Positions 54,698-64,000 of a stretch of 64,000 nt of DNA are shown here, piece by piece (the stretch's first letter is position 1; each line of letters starts with the position of its first letter). This DNA is from Streptomyces sp. S4.7 (GTDB lineage: Bacteria; Actinomycetota; Actinomycetes; Streptomycetales; Streptomycetaceae): the NCBI RefSeq assembly GCF_010384365.1, contig NZ_CP048397.1:1612001-1676000 (forward strand), read 5' to 3'. A model generated the notes under the pieces. It saw only the letters and a list, made by a program, of their open reading frames with translations, was not told where the DNA came from and ran no database searches. The position numbers were made by a program, and so were the translations under genes.

Positions 54698-57235
54698 TCA
54701 GCCCTCCCGTACCCGCAACGCGCGGCGCAGATCGTCGAGTTGGTCGGTGAGCTTGCGGCGCAGGGCGGGCAGGATGCCGGGGGCGCTCAGGTACTCCTCG
54801 CCGAGGCGCAGTGATTCCGGGTCCACGGCGTGCACCGGGAAGGCGTGGCGTCCGGCGGATTCGGCGATGGCGGCGCCGCGGCGTTCGGCGAGTTCGACGG
54901 CGTCGGTGTAGAAGCGCGGGACGTACTTCCTCACGAGGTCGGTCTGTTCGGGCTGCCAGAAGCCCTGGGCGGTGGCGGTGAAGAGGTGGTTGGACAGGTC
55001 GTCGGTGAGGAACAGGCGTTCCCAGGCGGCGGCTTTGGCGTCGCCGTCGGGGAGGGCGGCGCGGCAGCGGGCGGCGCCTTCCTGGCCGGTGGCGCTGGGG
55101 TCGCGGGTGAGTTCGTCGGTGATGGCGGAGTCGTCCACGGCGCCGAGGACGGCGAGGCGGTAGAGGATGCGCCAGCGCAGTTCGGGGTCGAGTTCGGGGC
55201 CGCCGGGGACGCTGTCCGAGCCGAGCCAGTCCTGGATGCCGTCGGGTTGGGTGGCGGCGGAGATGAAGTGGCGTACGGCGGTGAGGCGCAGGCCGGGCGC
55301 GTTGCCGTCCTCGGTGCGGCGGATGAGGGCGCGGCAGATGGCGGTGAGGGTGGCGAGGGCGGCGGGGCGGTCGTCGGGGGTGAGGTAGCGGTCGGCGATC
55401 TGGGTGGCGGCGAAGCCGAGTACGCCTTGTACGACGGCGAGGTCGGATTCGTGCGGGAGGTGGGTGCGGGCGGCTTCCAGGTAGGCGGTGGGGGCCAGTT
55501 CGCCGTCGCGGACCATGTCGCGGGCCGCGTTCCAGACGACGGCGCGGGTGAGCGGGTCGGGGATGCCGGAGAGGCAGTCGAGTGCGGTGGCCCAGGAGCG
55601 GTCGTCGAGGCGGACCTTGGCGTAGCCGAGGTCGCCGTCGTTGAGGACGACGAGGTCGGGGCGGCGGCCGGGGCGGACGGTGGGGCCGTCCTGTCCCGGG
55701 ATGTCGATCTCGAAGCGGTCGCGGGGGGCGAGGCGGCCGGGGTCGACGAGGTCGCGGTCGTAGGCGCCGACGGCGATGCGGTGCGGGCGGTCGCCGCGCC
55801 GGGTGACGTGGAGTGTCCAGCCGGTCTCGGTGCCGTTGCCGCCGGTCCCGGTGCCGCCCTCGTTGGCGTTGCCGATGGTGGGGGTGAGGGTGTCGACGCC
55901 GCTCGTGCGGAGCCACTGTTCGGCCCACCGGTGGACGTCGCGGTCGGTGGAGGCGGCGAGGGAGTCGATGAAGTCGGCGAGGGTGGCGTTGCCGAACTTG
56001 TGCCGGGCGAAGTGTGTGTTGATGCCGGCGAGGAAGTCCTTCTCGCCGAGCCAGGCGACGAGTTGGCGCAGCGCGGAGGCTCCCTTGGCGTAGGAGATGC
56101 CGTCGAAGTTGAGCATCGCGGCGGCGGTGTCGGGCACGCTGGCGGGGTCGGGCGCGACGGGGTGGGTGGAGGGGCGCTGGTCGGCGTCGTAGCCCCACGA
56201 TTTGCGGTCGATGCCGAAGGCGACCCAGGTGTCGGTGTAGCGCGTGGCCTCGGTGAGGGTCTGGTAGCCCATGTACTCGGCGAAGGACTCGTTGAGCCAG
56301 ATGTCGTCCCACCAGGTGAGGGTGACGAGGTCGCCGAACCACATGTGGGCCATCTCGTGGGCGATGACCATGGCGCGGGTCTGCCGCTCGGTGTCGGTGA
56401 CGGCGGAGCGGTAGACGAATTCGTCGCGGAAGGTGACGAGGCCCGGGTTCTCCATGGCGCCGGCGTTGAACTCGGGGACGAATGCCTGGTCGTAGGAGTC
56501 GAAGGGGTACGGCTCCTCGAACTTCTCGTGGTAGCGGTCGTAGCAGGCGCGGGTGATGGCGAGGATCTCGTCGGCGTCGATGTCGAGATGGGGTGCCAGG
56601 GAGCGCCGGCAGTGGATGCCGAAGGGCAGGCCCGCGTGTTCGGTGCGCACGGAGTGCCAGGGGCCGGCGGCGACGGCCACGAGGTAGGTGGAGATGGGCG
56701 GGGTCGGTGCGAGGCTCCAGTGGCCGCCGCCGTGGTCGGTGGCGACCGAGTTGCCGAGGACGGTCCAGCCCTCGGGGGCGGTGAGACTGAGTTCGAAGAC
56801 GGCCTTGAGGTCGGGTTGGTCGAAGACGGCGAAGACCCGCTGGGCGTCTTGGAGGAACAGCTGGGTGTAGAGGTAGGTCTCGCCGTCGGTGGGGTCGGTG
56901 AAGCGGTGCATGCCTTCGCCGGTGCGGGAGTAGCGCATGGTGGCGTCGACGAGCAGTTCGTGCTCGCCGGCGGTGAGTCCGGGGAGCGCGAGGCGGTTCT
57001 CGTTCAGTCCGGCGGGGTCCAGGGGCTGTCCGTCGAGGGTGACCGAGCGCAGCAGGGCGGACTTCAGCTCGATGAAGGTGTCGCCGGCCGCGCGGGCGGT
57101 GAAGTGGATGGCGGCACGGGATTCGAAGGTCTCGTCGCCGGTGGTCAGGTCGAGGGCGACCGTGTACCGGTGGACGTCTATGAGCTGGGCACGGGTCTGC
57201 GCTTCGTCGCGCATCAGTACGGACATGGGGGCCAT
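54698..57235 (-). CDS. pepN: Aminopeptidase N (M1 family)
   Basis: 845 aa, usual actinobacterial length. The beta-sandwich N-terminal domain starts VHRYTVALDLTTGDETFES. The thermolysin-like domain has the exopeptidase motif FNAGAMENPGLVTFRDEF and zinc motif VIAHEMAHMWFGDLVTLTWWDDIWLNESFAEYM (HExxH-18-E). The C-terminal helical ERAP1-like domain completes it. It removes N-terminal amino acids from peptides and is cytosolic. MAPMSVLMRDEAQ: ATG 57235 is the longest; 57226 and 57214 are alternatives. Confidence 0.97.
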   Translation of the reverse strand: MAPMSVLMRDEAQTRAQLIDVHRYTVALDLTTGDETFESRAAIHFTARAAGDTFIELKSALLRSVTLDGQPLDPAGLNENRLALPGLTAGEHELLVDATMRYSRTGEGMHRFTDPTDGETYLYTQLFLQDAQRVFAVFDQPDLKAVFELSLTAPEGWTVLGNSVATDHGGGHWSLAPTPPISTYLVAVAAGPWHSVRTEHAGLPFGIHCRRSLAPHLDIDADEILAITRACYDRYHEKFEEPYPFDSYDQAFVPEFNAGAMENPGLVTFRDEFVYRSAVTDTERQTRAMVIAHEMAHMWFGDLVTLTWWDDIWLNESFAEYMGYQTLTEATRYTDTWVAFGIDRKSWGYDADQRPSTHPVAPDPASVPDTAAAMLNFDGISYAKGASALRQLVAWLGEKDFLAGINTHFARHKFGNATLADFIDSLAASTDRDVHRWAEQWLRTSGVDTLTPTIGNANEGGTGTGGNGTETGWTLHVTRRGDRPHRIAVGAYDRDLVDPGRLAPRDRFEIDIPGQDGPTVRPGRRPDLVVLNDGDLGYAKVRLDDRSWATALDCLSGIPDPLTRAVVWNAARDMVRDGELAPTAYLEAARTHLPHESDLAVVQGVLGFAATQIADRYLTPDDRPAALATLTAICRALIRRTEDGNAPGLRLTAVRHFISAATQPDGIQDWLGSDSVPGGPELDPELRWRILYRLAVLGAVDDSAITDELTRDPSATGQEGAARCRAALPDGDAKAAAWERLFLTDDLSNHLFTATAQGFWQPEQTDLVRKYVPRFYTDAVELAERRGAAIAESAGRHAFPVHAVDPESLRLGEEYLSAPGILPALRRKLTDQLDDLRRALRVREG

Positions 57236-57416
57236 GCTGCCCGATGGGCCGGGGGCTGCGCAGCAGGTGGGGGTTGCGCTGTCAGCGCACGGGCCGGGTC
57301 ACGGGAGCGTGGTGCGGGGGCGTGGCGGAGCGCGCCTTCGCCGTTCGTCCGGGAGGTCTGCCGGAGCTGTCGGAGCTGTCGGAGTTGTCCGGGGGGGACC
57401 GGCCGGGCGGATCCGG

Positions 57417-57782
57417 TCAGGGCCGGGGTCCCGAGCCGTCGGCGATCGTCTCGTGGTGGCGGATCACCTCGGCGATGATGAAGTTGAGGAGTTTCTCGGC
57501 GAAGGCGGGGTCGAGGCGGGCGTTCTCGGCGAGCTCCCGCAGCCGGGTGATCTGCCGGGACTCGCGGGCCGGGTCGGCGGGCGGCAGGTGGTGCGCGGCC
57601 TTGAGGAGGCCGACCTGCTGGGTGCATTTGAACCGTTCGGCCAGCATGTGGACGACGGCCGCGTCGATGTTGTCGATACTTCCGCGGAGCCGGTCCAGCT
57701 CGGCCTGGACGGACCGGTCGATGCCGCCGTTGCCGCCGTCATCGCCGGTATCGCCGTTTCCGCCGTTGTCGCTCGTGGTCAT
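57417..57782 (-). CDS. Chorismate mutase (AroQ type)
   Basis: 121 aa. It turns chorismate to prephenate for phenylalanine and tyrosine. The AroQ helices are clear: LDRLRGSIDNIDAAVVHMLAERFKCTQQVGLLKAAHHLPPADPARESRQITRLRELAENARLDPAF and a last helix. Active-site Arg and Lys residues are kept. The first ~22 residues are a Gly/Asn/Asp repeat (GNGDTGDDGGNGG) coded by short repeats. ATG 57782. Confidence 0.92.
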   Translation of the reverse strand: MTTSDNGGNGDTGDDGGNGGIDRSVQAELDRLRGSIDNIDAAVVHMLAERFKCTQQVGLLKAAHHLPPADPARESRQITRLRELAENARLDPAFAEKLLNFIIAEVIRHHETIADGSGPRP

Positions 57783-57826
57783 GGTGCGGAAGCTTAGGGG
57801 GTGTCGCGCGGATCAAGGAGAGCGTC

Positions 57827-58714
57827 TCAAGGAGAGGGCGTCGTGATCGTCGGGGGGTGGTCCGGGTGCGGGGCGCGGTCGCTCCAGCCGCCGGGTACGG
57901 TGCGGCCCTGGCGTTCCCGGAAGCGGACCGGCGGGATGCCCACGCGGCGTGTGAACAGCCGGGAGAAGTAGGCGGGATCGTCGTAGCCGATGCGGCGGGC
58001 GACGGCGGCGACGGGCAGTTCGGTGGTGGCGAGGAGTTCCTTGGCGCGGCCGAGTCTGATGCCGAGCAGGTAGTCCTTGGGGCTGCATCCGGCGCTTCTG
58101 CGTACGGCGCCGCGCAGTTCGGCGGGGCTCATGCCGTGGCGTGCGGCGTGTTCGGCGACGGAGAGCGGCAGGAAGGCGTCGCGGGCGAGGGCCTGGAGGA
58201 CGAGTTCGCCCTCGGCGCTGATGTCGGCGCGGTCGCGGCGCAGTGCGACGAGGAGTTCGTGGACGGCGGCGCCGGTCTCGACCTCCAGGAGCGGGTTGCC
58301 GCGCCGTGCGGCGCGCACGATGCGGCCGATGGCGGCGCGTGCGGTGGTCGCGTCGGTGAGGGGGACGACGGGGCGCTGCGTCTCGATGTAGCCGAGTTCG
58401 GTGTACGTGGTGGTGGCGGGGCCGGTGAAGTCGACGAAGCTCTCGTCCCAGCCGGTCTCGGGGTCGGCGCCGTAGTGGTGCGGTACACCGGGGATCAGCC
58501 AGAGCAGCGCGGGGGCGGTGACGGTGGTGCGGTGTCCTTCGGTGTCGCGGTACCAGCCGCTGCCCGCGCCGATGACGACGGCGACGTGGTGGTCGAGGAC
58601 GCGGGGTCCGACGGTGGGCAGCGGGCCGTGCTGGAGGCCGACGCCGAGGCAGACGAGGCCGAGGCGGTGGTGGACGGGGCTGGGGGTGAAGTACCGCATC
58701 CAGGTCTGGTACAT
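57827..58714 (-). CDS. AraC-family regulator, probable control of the GH35 gene
   Basis: 295 aa. N-terminal cupin (VHHRLGLVCLGVGLQHG, TTVTAPALLWLIPGVPHHYG) for a sugar ligand, followed by a C-terminal double helix-turn-helix. The second half (KDYLLGIRLGRAKELLATTELPVAAVARRIGYDDPAYFSRLFTRRVGIPPVRFRERQ) is a classical AraC signature. It is divergent from the GH35 beta-galactosidase, with 141 bp between. Direct repeats in that gap (CGTCCATG, 21 bp apart) may be its operator. ATG 58714. Confidence 0.93.
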   Translation of the reverse strand: MYQTWMRYFTPSPVHHRLGLVCLGVGLQHGPLPTVGPRVLDHHVAVVIGAGSGWYRDTEGHRTTVTAPALLWLIPGVPHHYGADPETGWDESFVDFTGPATTTYTELGYIETQRPVVPLTDATTARAAIGRIVRAARRGNPLLEVETGAAVHELLVALRRDRADISAEGELVLQALARDAFLPLSVAEHAARHGMSPAELRGAVRRSAGCSPKDYLLGIRLGRAKELLATTELPVAAVARRIGYDDPAYFSRLFTRRVGIPPVRFRERQGRTVPGGWSDRAPHPDHPPTITTPSP

Positions 58715-58765
58715 CCGCTGTCGCTCTCCTCTCCCGGCCGCTTCCGGTCAGGTCCGCGCCCGGTA

Positions 58766-58806
58766 CGTCCATGCACCGCCGATCTCCGTCCATGGACCCG
58801 TCCGTG
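58766..58806. promoter_or_regulatory. Direct repeats, possible AraC-type operator
   Basis: CGTCCATG occurs at 58766-58773 and 58787-58794, 21 bp apart (two helical turns), with a variant CGTCCGTG at 58799-58806. Same-face direct half-sites are typical for AraC regulators. The repeats lie between the divergent regulator and beta-galactosidase genes. Confidence 0.5.
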
Positions 58807-58855
58807 GCCGGGGGGTGAGGGTGCCCCTGGCGGATGATCGAACCGAAGGGCGGCG

Positions 58856-60640
58856 GTGGTGGCGGATTTCACTGTAGGTGACAGGGATTTCCTGGTGGAC
58901 GGCCGCCCGGTGCGGTTGCTCTCGGGGGCGCTGCATTATTTCCGGGTCCATGAGGAGCAGTGGCCGCACCGGCTGCGGATGCTGCGCGCGATGGGGCTGA
59001 ACTGTGTGGAGACGTATGTCCCGTGGGATCGGCACGAGCCGGCGCCGGGCCGGTACGTGGATGTGGAGGCGCTGGGCCGGTTCCTGGACGCGGCCGGTGA
59101 GGCGGGGCTGTGGGCGATCGTGCGGCCGGGCCCGTACATCTGCGCGGAGTGGGACAACGGCGGGCTGCCGTACTGGCTGACGGCGGCGGTGGGTTCGCGG
59201 TTGCGGACGGGCGACCCGGCCTATCTGGGCCCGGTGGAGCGGTGGTTGCGCCGCCTGCTGCCGCAGGTCGTCGCCCGCCAGATCGACCGCGGCGGCCCGG
59301 TGATCATGGTGCAGGTGGAGAACGAGTACGGGAGTTACGGCTCCGACCTGCCGTACCTCTCCACGCTGGCCGCGCTGCTGCGCAACCGCGGAATCGAGGT
59401 GCCGCTGTTCACCTCGGACGGCCCGGAGGACCACATGCTGACGGGCGGTTCGGTGCCCGGTGTCCTGGCGACGGTGAACTTCGGTTCGGGGGCCCGCGCG
59501 GCCTTCGGGAAGCTGCGCGAGCACCGGGCCGGGGGCCCGTTGATGTGCATGGAGTTCTGGTGCGGCTGGTTCGACCACTGGGGCGCGCCGCCCGTGGTGC
59601 GTGATCCGGCGGACGCGGCGGACGCGCTGCGCGAGATCCTGGAGTGCGGGGCGTCGGTGAACATCTACATGGCGCACGGCGGCACGAACTTCGCGGGCCG
59701 GGCGGGTGCCGATCGCGCCGGCGCGCTGCACGAGGGGGCGCTGGAGCCGGGCGTGACGTCGTACGACTACGGCGCGCCGGTGGACGAGGCGGGCGGCCGA
59801 CGGAGAGGTTCTGGCTGTTCCGGGAGATCCTGGCGGGGTACGGGGAGGGGCCGCTGCCCGAGGTGCCGCCGGCGCCGCCCCTGCTGGGTGACGGGCCTCT
59901 GCGCGCGGAGCTGGACGGGTGGGCGCCGCTGGACGAGGTGATCGACGGGCTCGGCGGGCCTCAGACGCGGACGCCGATGCCGCCGTCGTTCGAGGAACTG
60001 GGCGTGGGCCGGGGGCCGGTGCGCTACCGGGTGACGGTGCCGGGGCCCCGGCGGCCGTATCCGCTGACGCTGTCGGGGCTGCGTGATCTGGCGGTGGTGC
60101 AGGTCGACGGGGTCCGGGCCGGGGTGCTGCGCGAGGAGGATCCGGTGCTGGCGGAGCCGGTGGCCGGACCGGCGGTGGTGGAGGCGTGGGTGGAGTCCCT
60201 GGGACGGGTCAACTACGGGCCGCGTACGGGTGAGCCGAAGGGGATCACGGGCGGGTTCCTGCATGAGCGGCAGTATCTGCACGGTGTGCGGGCGCGGGGG
60301 CTGCGGCTGGACGCCTTCGACGACGCGGCGGCGGTCGCCGCGCTGCCGTTCCGCGCCCCGGCCCGGCCCGGTGCGCGGGGTCTGTACCGGGGGGCGTTCG
60401 GCGTGACGTCCCCGGGTGACGCGCGGCTCTGTCTGCCGGGCTGGACGCGCGGCTTCGTGTGGGTCAACGGCTTCTGTGCGGGCCGCTACTGGGCGGTGGG
60501 CCCGCAGGAGTCGCAGTTCGTGCCGGGGCCGGTGCTGCGCGCGGGGCGCAACGAGGTGTGGGTGCTGGAGCTGGAGGGGGCGGGCGAGGGGCACGTACGG
60601 CTGGTGCGAGAGCGCTCGCGGGGAGCGGGTGCGCCCGTGG
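58856..60640 (+). pseudogene. Frameshifted GH35 beta-galactosidase without a normal stop
   Basis: The first ~310 residues, in the frame of GTG 58856, are a GH35 catalytic domain. LLSGALHYFRVHEEQWPHRL starts it, IVRPGPYICAEWDNGGLPYWL and PVIMVQVENEYGSYG hold the acid/base Glu, and PLMCMEFWCGWFDHWG holds the nucleophile. Near 59790-59797 one base is missing; the second half continues in another frame (ERFWLFREILAGYGEGPLPEVPP to NEVWVLELEGAGEGHVRL). That frame has no stop until 62034, far inside the convergent trypsin genes, so the true 3' end is lost or altered. The enzyme would release galactose from short galactosides. A sequencing error cannot be excluded for the frameshift. Confidence 0.8.
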
Positions 60641-60641
60641 A

Positions 60642-60703
60642 CAGGGGCGGGACAGGTCCTGGACCGACGCGCCGAGGCGTGTCCGCGGCCTGTCCCGCCC
60701 CTG
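60642..60703. terminator. Inverted repeat after trypsin gene
   Basis: CAGGGGCGGGACAGG (60642-60656) and its exact complement (60689-60703) form a 15-bp stem with a 32-nt loop. It lies 18 bp beyond the first trypsin stop on the minus strand and also over the ruined end of the GH35 gene. Confidence 0.75.
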
Positions 60704-60720
60704 CGGGTCACACGCGTCGA

Positions 60721-61563
<843 letters not shown>

Positions 61564-61637
61564 TCACCCCTGCCGGGCACACGGGTCGACGCGCGTCGCA
61601 CGCTCGTTGGCATGAGCCCGACAGGAACGCGATCCGG

Positions 61638-61697
61638 ATTATCCGGAGGGCGGGAGCAGCCCCACAAGATACGAATCTCGGCCAACCGAACGGTCGG
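61638..61697 (-). promoter_or_regulatory. Promoter plus 19-nt upstream box of trypsin copy 1
   Basis: Minus strand: -35 TTGTGG (61667-61662), 18-nt spacer, -10 GATAAT (61643-61638). A box, CGGCCAACCGAACGGTCGG in plus-strand reading, lies at 61679-61697, 11 nt above the -35. The same box with the same spacing occurs before copy 2, so it is probably a regulator site. Predicted leader about 100 nt. Confidence 0.65.
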
Positions 61698-61818
61698 CCT
61701 CCGGTCGTCGTCCGGCCACCGAACACCGGAACCCGCCCTCATCCCCGGCCGCCGCGCGAAGGGCGGCCGACACTGCGCCCACACGGACGCAAGCCGCGGG
61801 CGCCCCGGGGAACGCGAA

Positions 61819-61862
61819 GGAGGGGTGGTTGCCGGACCGACCGGTCCGGCAACCACCCCTCC
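61819..61862. terminator. Perfect 20-bp hairpin terminator
   Basis: GGAGGGGTGGTTGCCGGACC (61819-61838) and its complement (61843-61862) with a 4-nt loop. It lies 71 bp after trypsin copy 2 and insulates the two tandem genes. Confidence 0.92.
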
Positions 61863-61933
61863 GCCTTCGTGTCACATCACGCGCCCTGCGCGCCTCCTAC
61901 AGGAGGCGTCGGTGCGTGCGGCCGACGGCCGCG

Positions 61934-62952
<1,019 letters not shown>

Positions 62953-63026
62953 GCTCCGTCCGGCGCCCGCCGGGCCGGTCCCCGTACAGTTGAGAGCGGT
63001 CGACCGTCCTACGAAGGGGTAGTGGC

Positions 63027-63938
63027 GTGACGGACACAGGCGCGACGAACGGCGGCAGCCCCGTCGTCCACGGCTACCCGCATCTCGACACCGTGCGGGC
63101 CGCCGTCACCGCGCTCTACCGGCGCATGTCGGACGACGGCATCCGCCGGTACGACACCAGTGTCGCGCCCGCCGACGTCGCCTTCGCCGACCATGACGAC
63201 CTCCATCTCGGGGTGCAGCGGGTGGCCCGCGCACTGGTCCAGCAGCTGCACCTGCCGGACGCCCGGATGATCGTCAGCTTCCGCGAGATGGAGCACGCGG
63301 CGAGCGTCGAACTGACGGCGGGCCCGGAGTACTTCATCGAGCTCAACGACCGTTTCCGGCGGCACCGCCGGGACATCGGCGCCGCCCTCGCGCACGAGAT
63401 CACCCATGTCCTGCTGCACCGGCTCGGGCTGAGCTTCCCCGGCACGCGCGACAACGAGATCCTGACCGACACCGTGACGACCTATCTGGGCGCCGGCTGG
63501 CTGCTGCTCGACGCGTTCCGCGAGGACCGGGACTCCAGCCAGAAGCTCGGCTATCTGACGCCGGAGGAGTTCGGCTACGTGCTGGCCAAGCGCGCCGTCG
63601 TGTTCAACGAGGACCCCCGCATCTGGTTCACCAGCCCGCAGGGCTACACCGCGTACACGAAGGGCAAGGCGCAGGCCGTACGGGACGAGCAGCACCCGCC
63701 GCTGACCACGGCGGGCTGGTCGGGCCGCCACCGCTACGCCAAGGACCGGCGATACGCGCTCGATCACCCCGGTGAGGCCGGGGACGCCGGGCGCCCGTAC
63801 GCCTTCGAGACGCTCGGCGACGGGCTGCGGGTGTCGTTCCCCTGCCCCACGTGCCATCAGCGGATCCGGGTGCCGGTCAGGGGCCGGGTGCGGGCGCGGT
63901 GCCAGCTGTGTCACACCGTCCTCGACTGCGACACCTGA
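63027..63938 (+). CDS. Zinc metalloprotease-like protein with C-terminal zinc ribbon
   Basis: 303 aa. FRRHRRDIGAALAHEITHVLLHRLGLSFPG contains HEITH, the HExxH zinc-protease motif, and a nearby DNEILTDTVTTYLGAGWLLLD may give the third ligand. A C-terminal ribbon CPTCHQRIRVPVRGRVRARCQLC (CxxC-x17-CxxC) probably holds a second zinc. It has no signal peptide or membrane segment, so it is cytosolic. Its substrate is unknown. GTG 63027 follows GAAGGGG. The last 62 bp of the window, after the stop, hold nothing that I can support. Confidence 0.82.
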   Translation: MTDTGATNGGSPVVHGYPHLDTVRAAVTALYRRMSDDGIRRYDTSVAPADVAFADHDDLHLGVQRVARALVQQLHLPDARMIVSFREMEHAASVELTAGPEYFIELNDRFRRHRRDIGAALAHEITHVLLHRLGLSFPGTRDNEILTDTVTTYLGAGWLLLDAFREDRDSSQKLGYLTPEEFGYVLAKRAVVFNEDPRIWFTSPQGYTAYTKGKAQAVRDEQHPPLTTAGWSGRHRYAKDRRYALDHPGEAGDAGRPYAFETLGDGLRVSFPCPTCHQRIRVPVRGRVRARCQLCHTVLDCDT

Positions 63939-64000
63939 AATCCCCCTCACCGCAAGGGATTTCACCGAAACAGACGGATGGTCACCGTTCTGCCGATTTG

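Noticed and set aside
54830..57478. Gly/Val/Ala-rich plus-strand frame (882 codons) over pepN
   Set aside because: Antisense shadow of pepN; low-complexity composition and no start signal.

Overview
The window looks like a piece of a Streptomyces (high-GC Actinobacteria) chromosome. Base composition is strongly G+C with G/C at third codon positions, GTG and TTG starts are common, and the gene content and order (uvrB, coaE, rpsA, polA, liv operon, pdtaR, pyk) match the conserved core of Streptomyces chromosomes. Most genes are housekeeping. No phage, integrative element, IS or CRISPR array is intact.

Layout. 1-1.1 kb: start of a response regulator (leaving the window), then a small graveyard of decayed genes (serine resolvase, metallo-beta-lactamase-fold hydrolase). 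1.2-5.3 kb: a Ter stress cluster on the minus strand, with terC behind a probable manganese (yybP-ykoY) riboswitch, a TerD protein fused to a degenerate FtsK-like domain, and a second TerD. 5.4-10.3 kb: uvrB, an MHYT sensor, a secreted glycerophosphodiesterase and an O6-alkylguanine transferase. 10.4-14.5 kb: nucleoside salvage, with psuG-psuK (translationally coupled), a P-loop-less uridine-kinase-like protein and a frameshifted amidohydrolase. 14.6-17.3 kb: a DUF3574 protein, a HAD-like protein and a secreted pro-protease. 17.4-22.1 kb: a minus-strand unit SNF2 helicase, SWIM zinc-finger protein and a small helical protein ending in an amyloid (RHIM-like) signalling motif. 22.2-27.2 kb: DoxX, DUF6343, TPR, coaE, PAC2, rpsA. 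27.5-34.1 kb: methyltransferase, HrpB helicase with a low-complexity insert, lytic transglycosylase, DUF4184 protein. 34.2-42.3 kb: polA, a YdeP-type molybdopterin oxidoreductase, a PaaI thioesterase, an anchored protein and livJ. 42.4-46.8 kb: livHMGF. 46.9-50.1 kb: ANTAR regulator pdtaR, tRNA-Leu(CAA), a frameshifted HTH/LAGLIDADG gene, and pyk. 50.2-57.8 kb: SIMPL protein, secreted 5'-nucleotidase, lone lysine N-hydroxylase, pepN, chorismate mutase. 57.8-64 kb: AraC regulator divergent from a broken GH35 beta-galactosidase, two tandem trypsin genes sharing a promoter and a 19-nt upstream box, and a zinc protease-like protein.

How the genes work together. The liv genes form a complete branched-chain amino-acid importer, with a strong hairpin between the binding protein and the permeases that probably sets stoichiometry. 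psuG and psuK form a pseudouridine salvage pair. TerC and the two TerD proteins probably act in metal or envelope stress. SNF2, SWIM and the amyloid-motif protein lie on one strand with one 4-nt overlap and one 42-bp gap, and are the best candidate here for an undescribed (possibly cell-suicide) system. Three otherwise intact genes carry single-base frameshifts in G/C-rich tracts, so sequencing error must be excluded before they are called pseudogenes.
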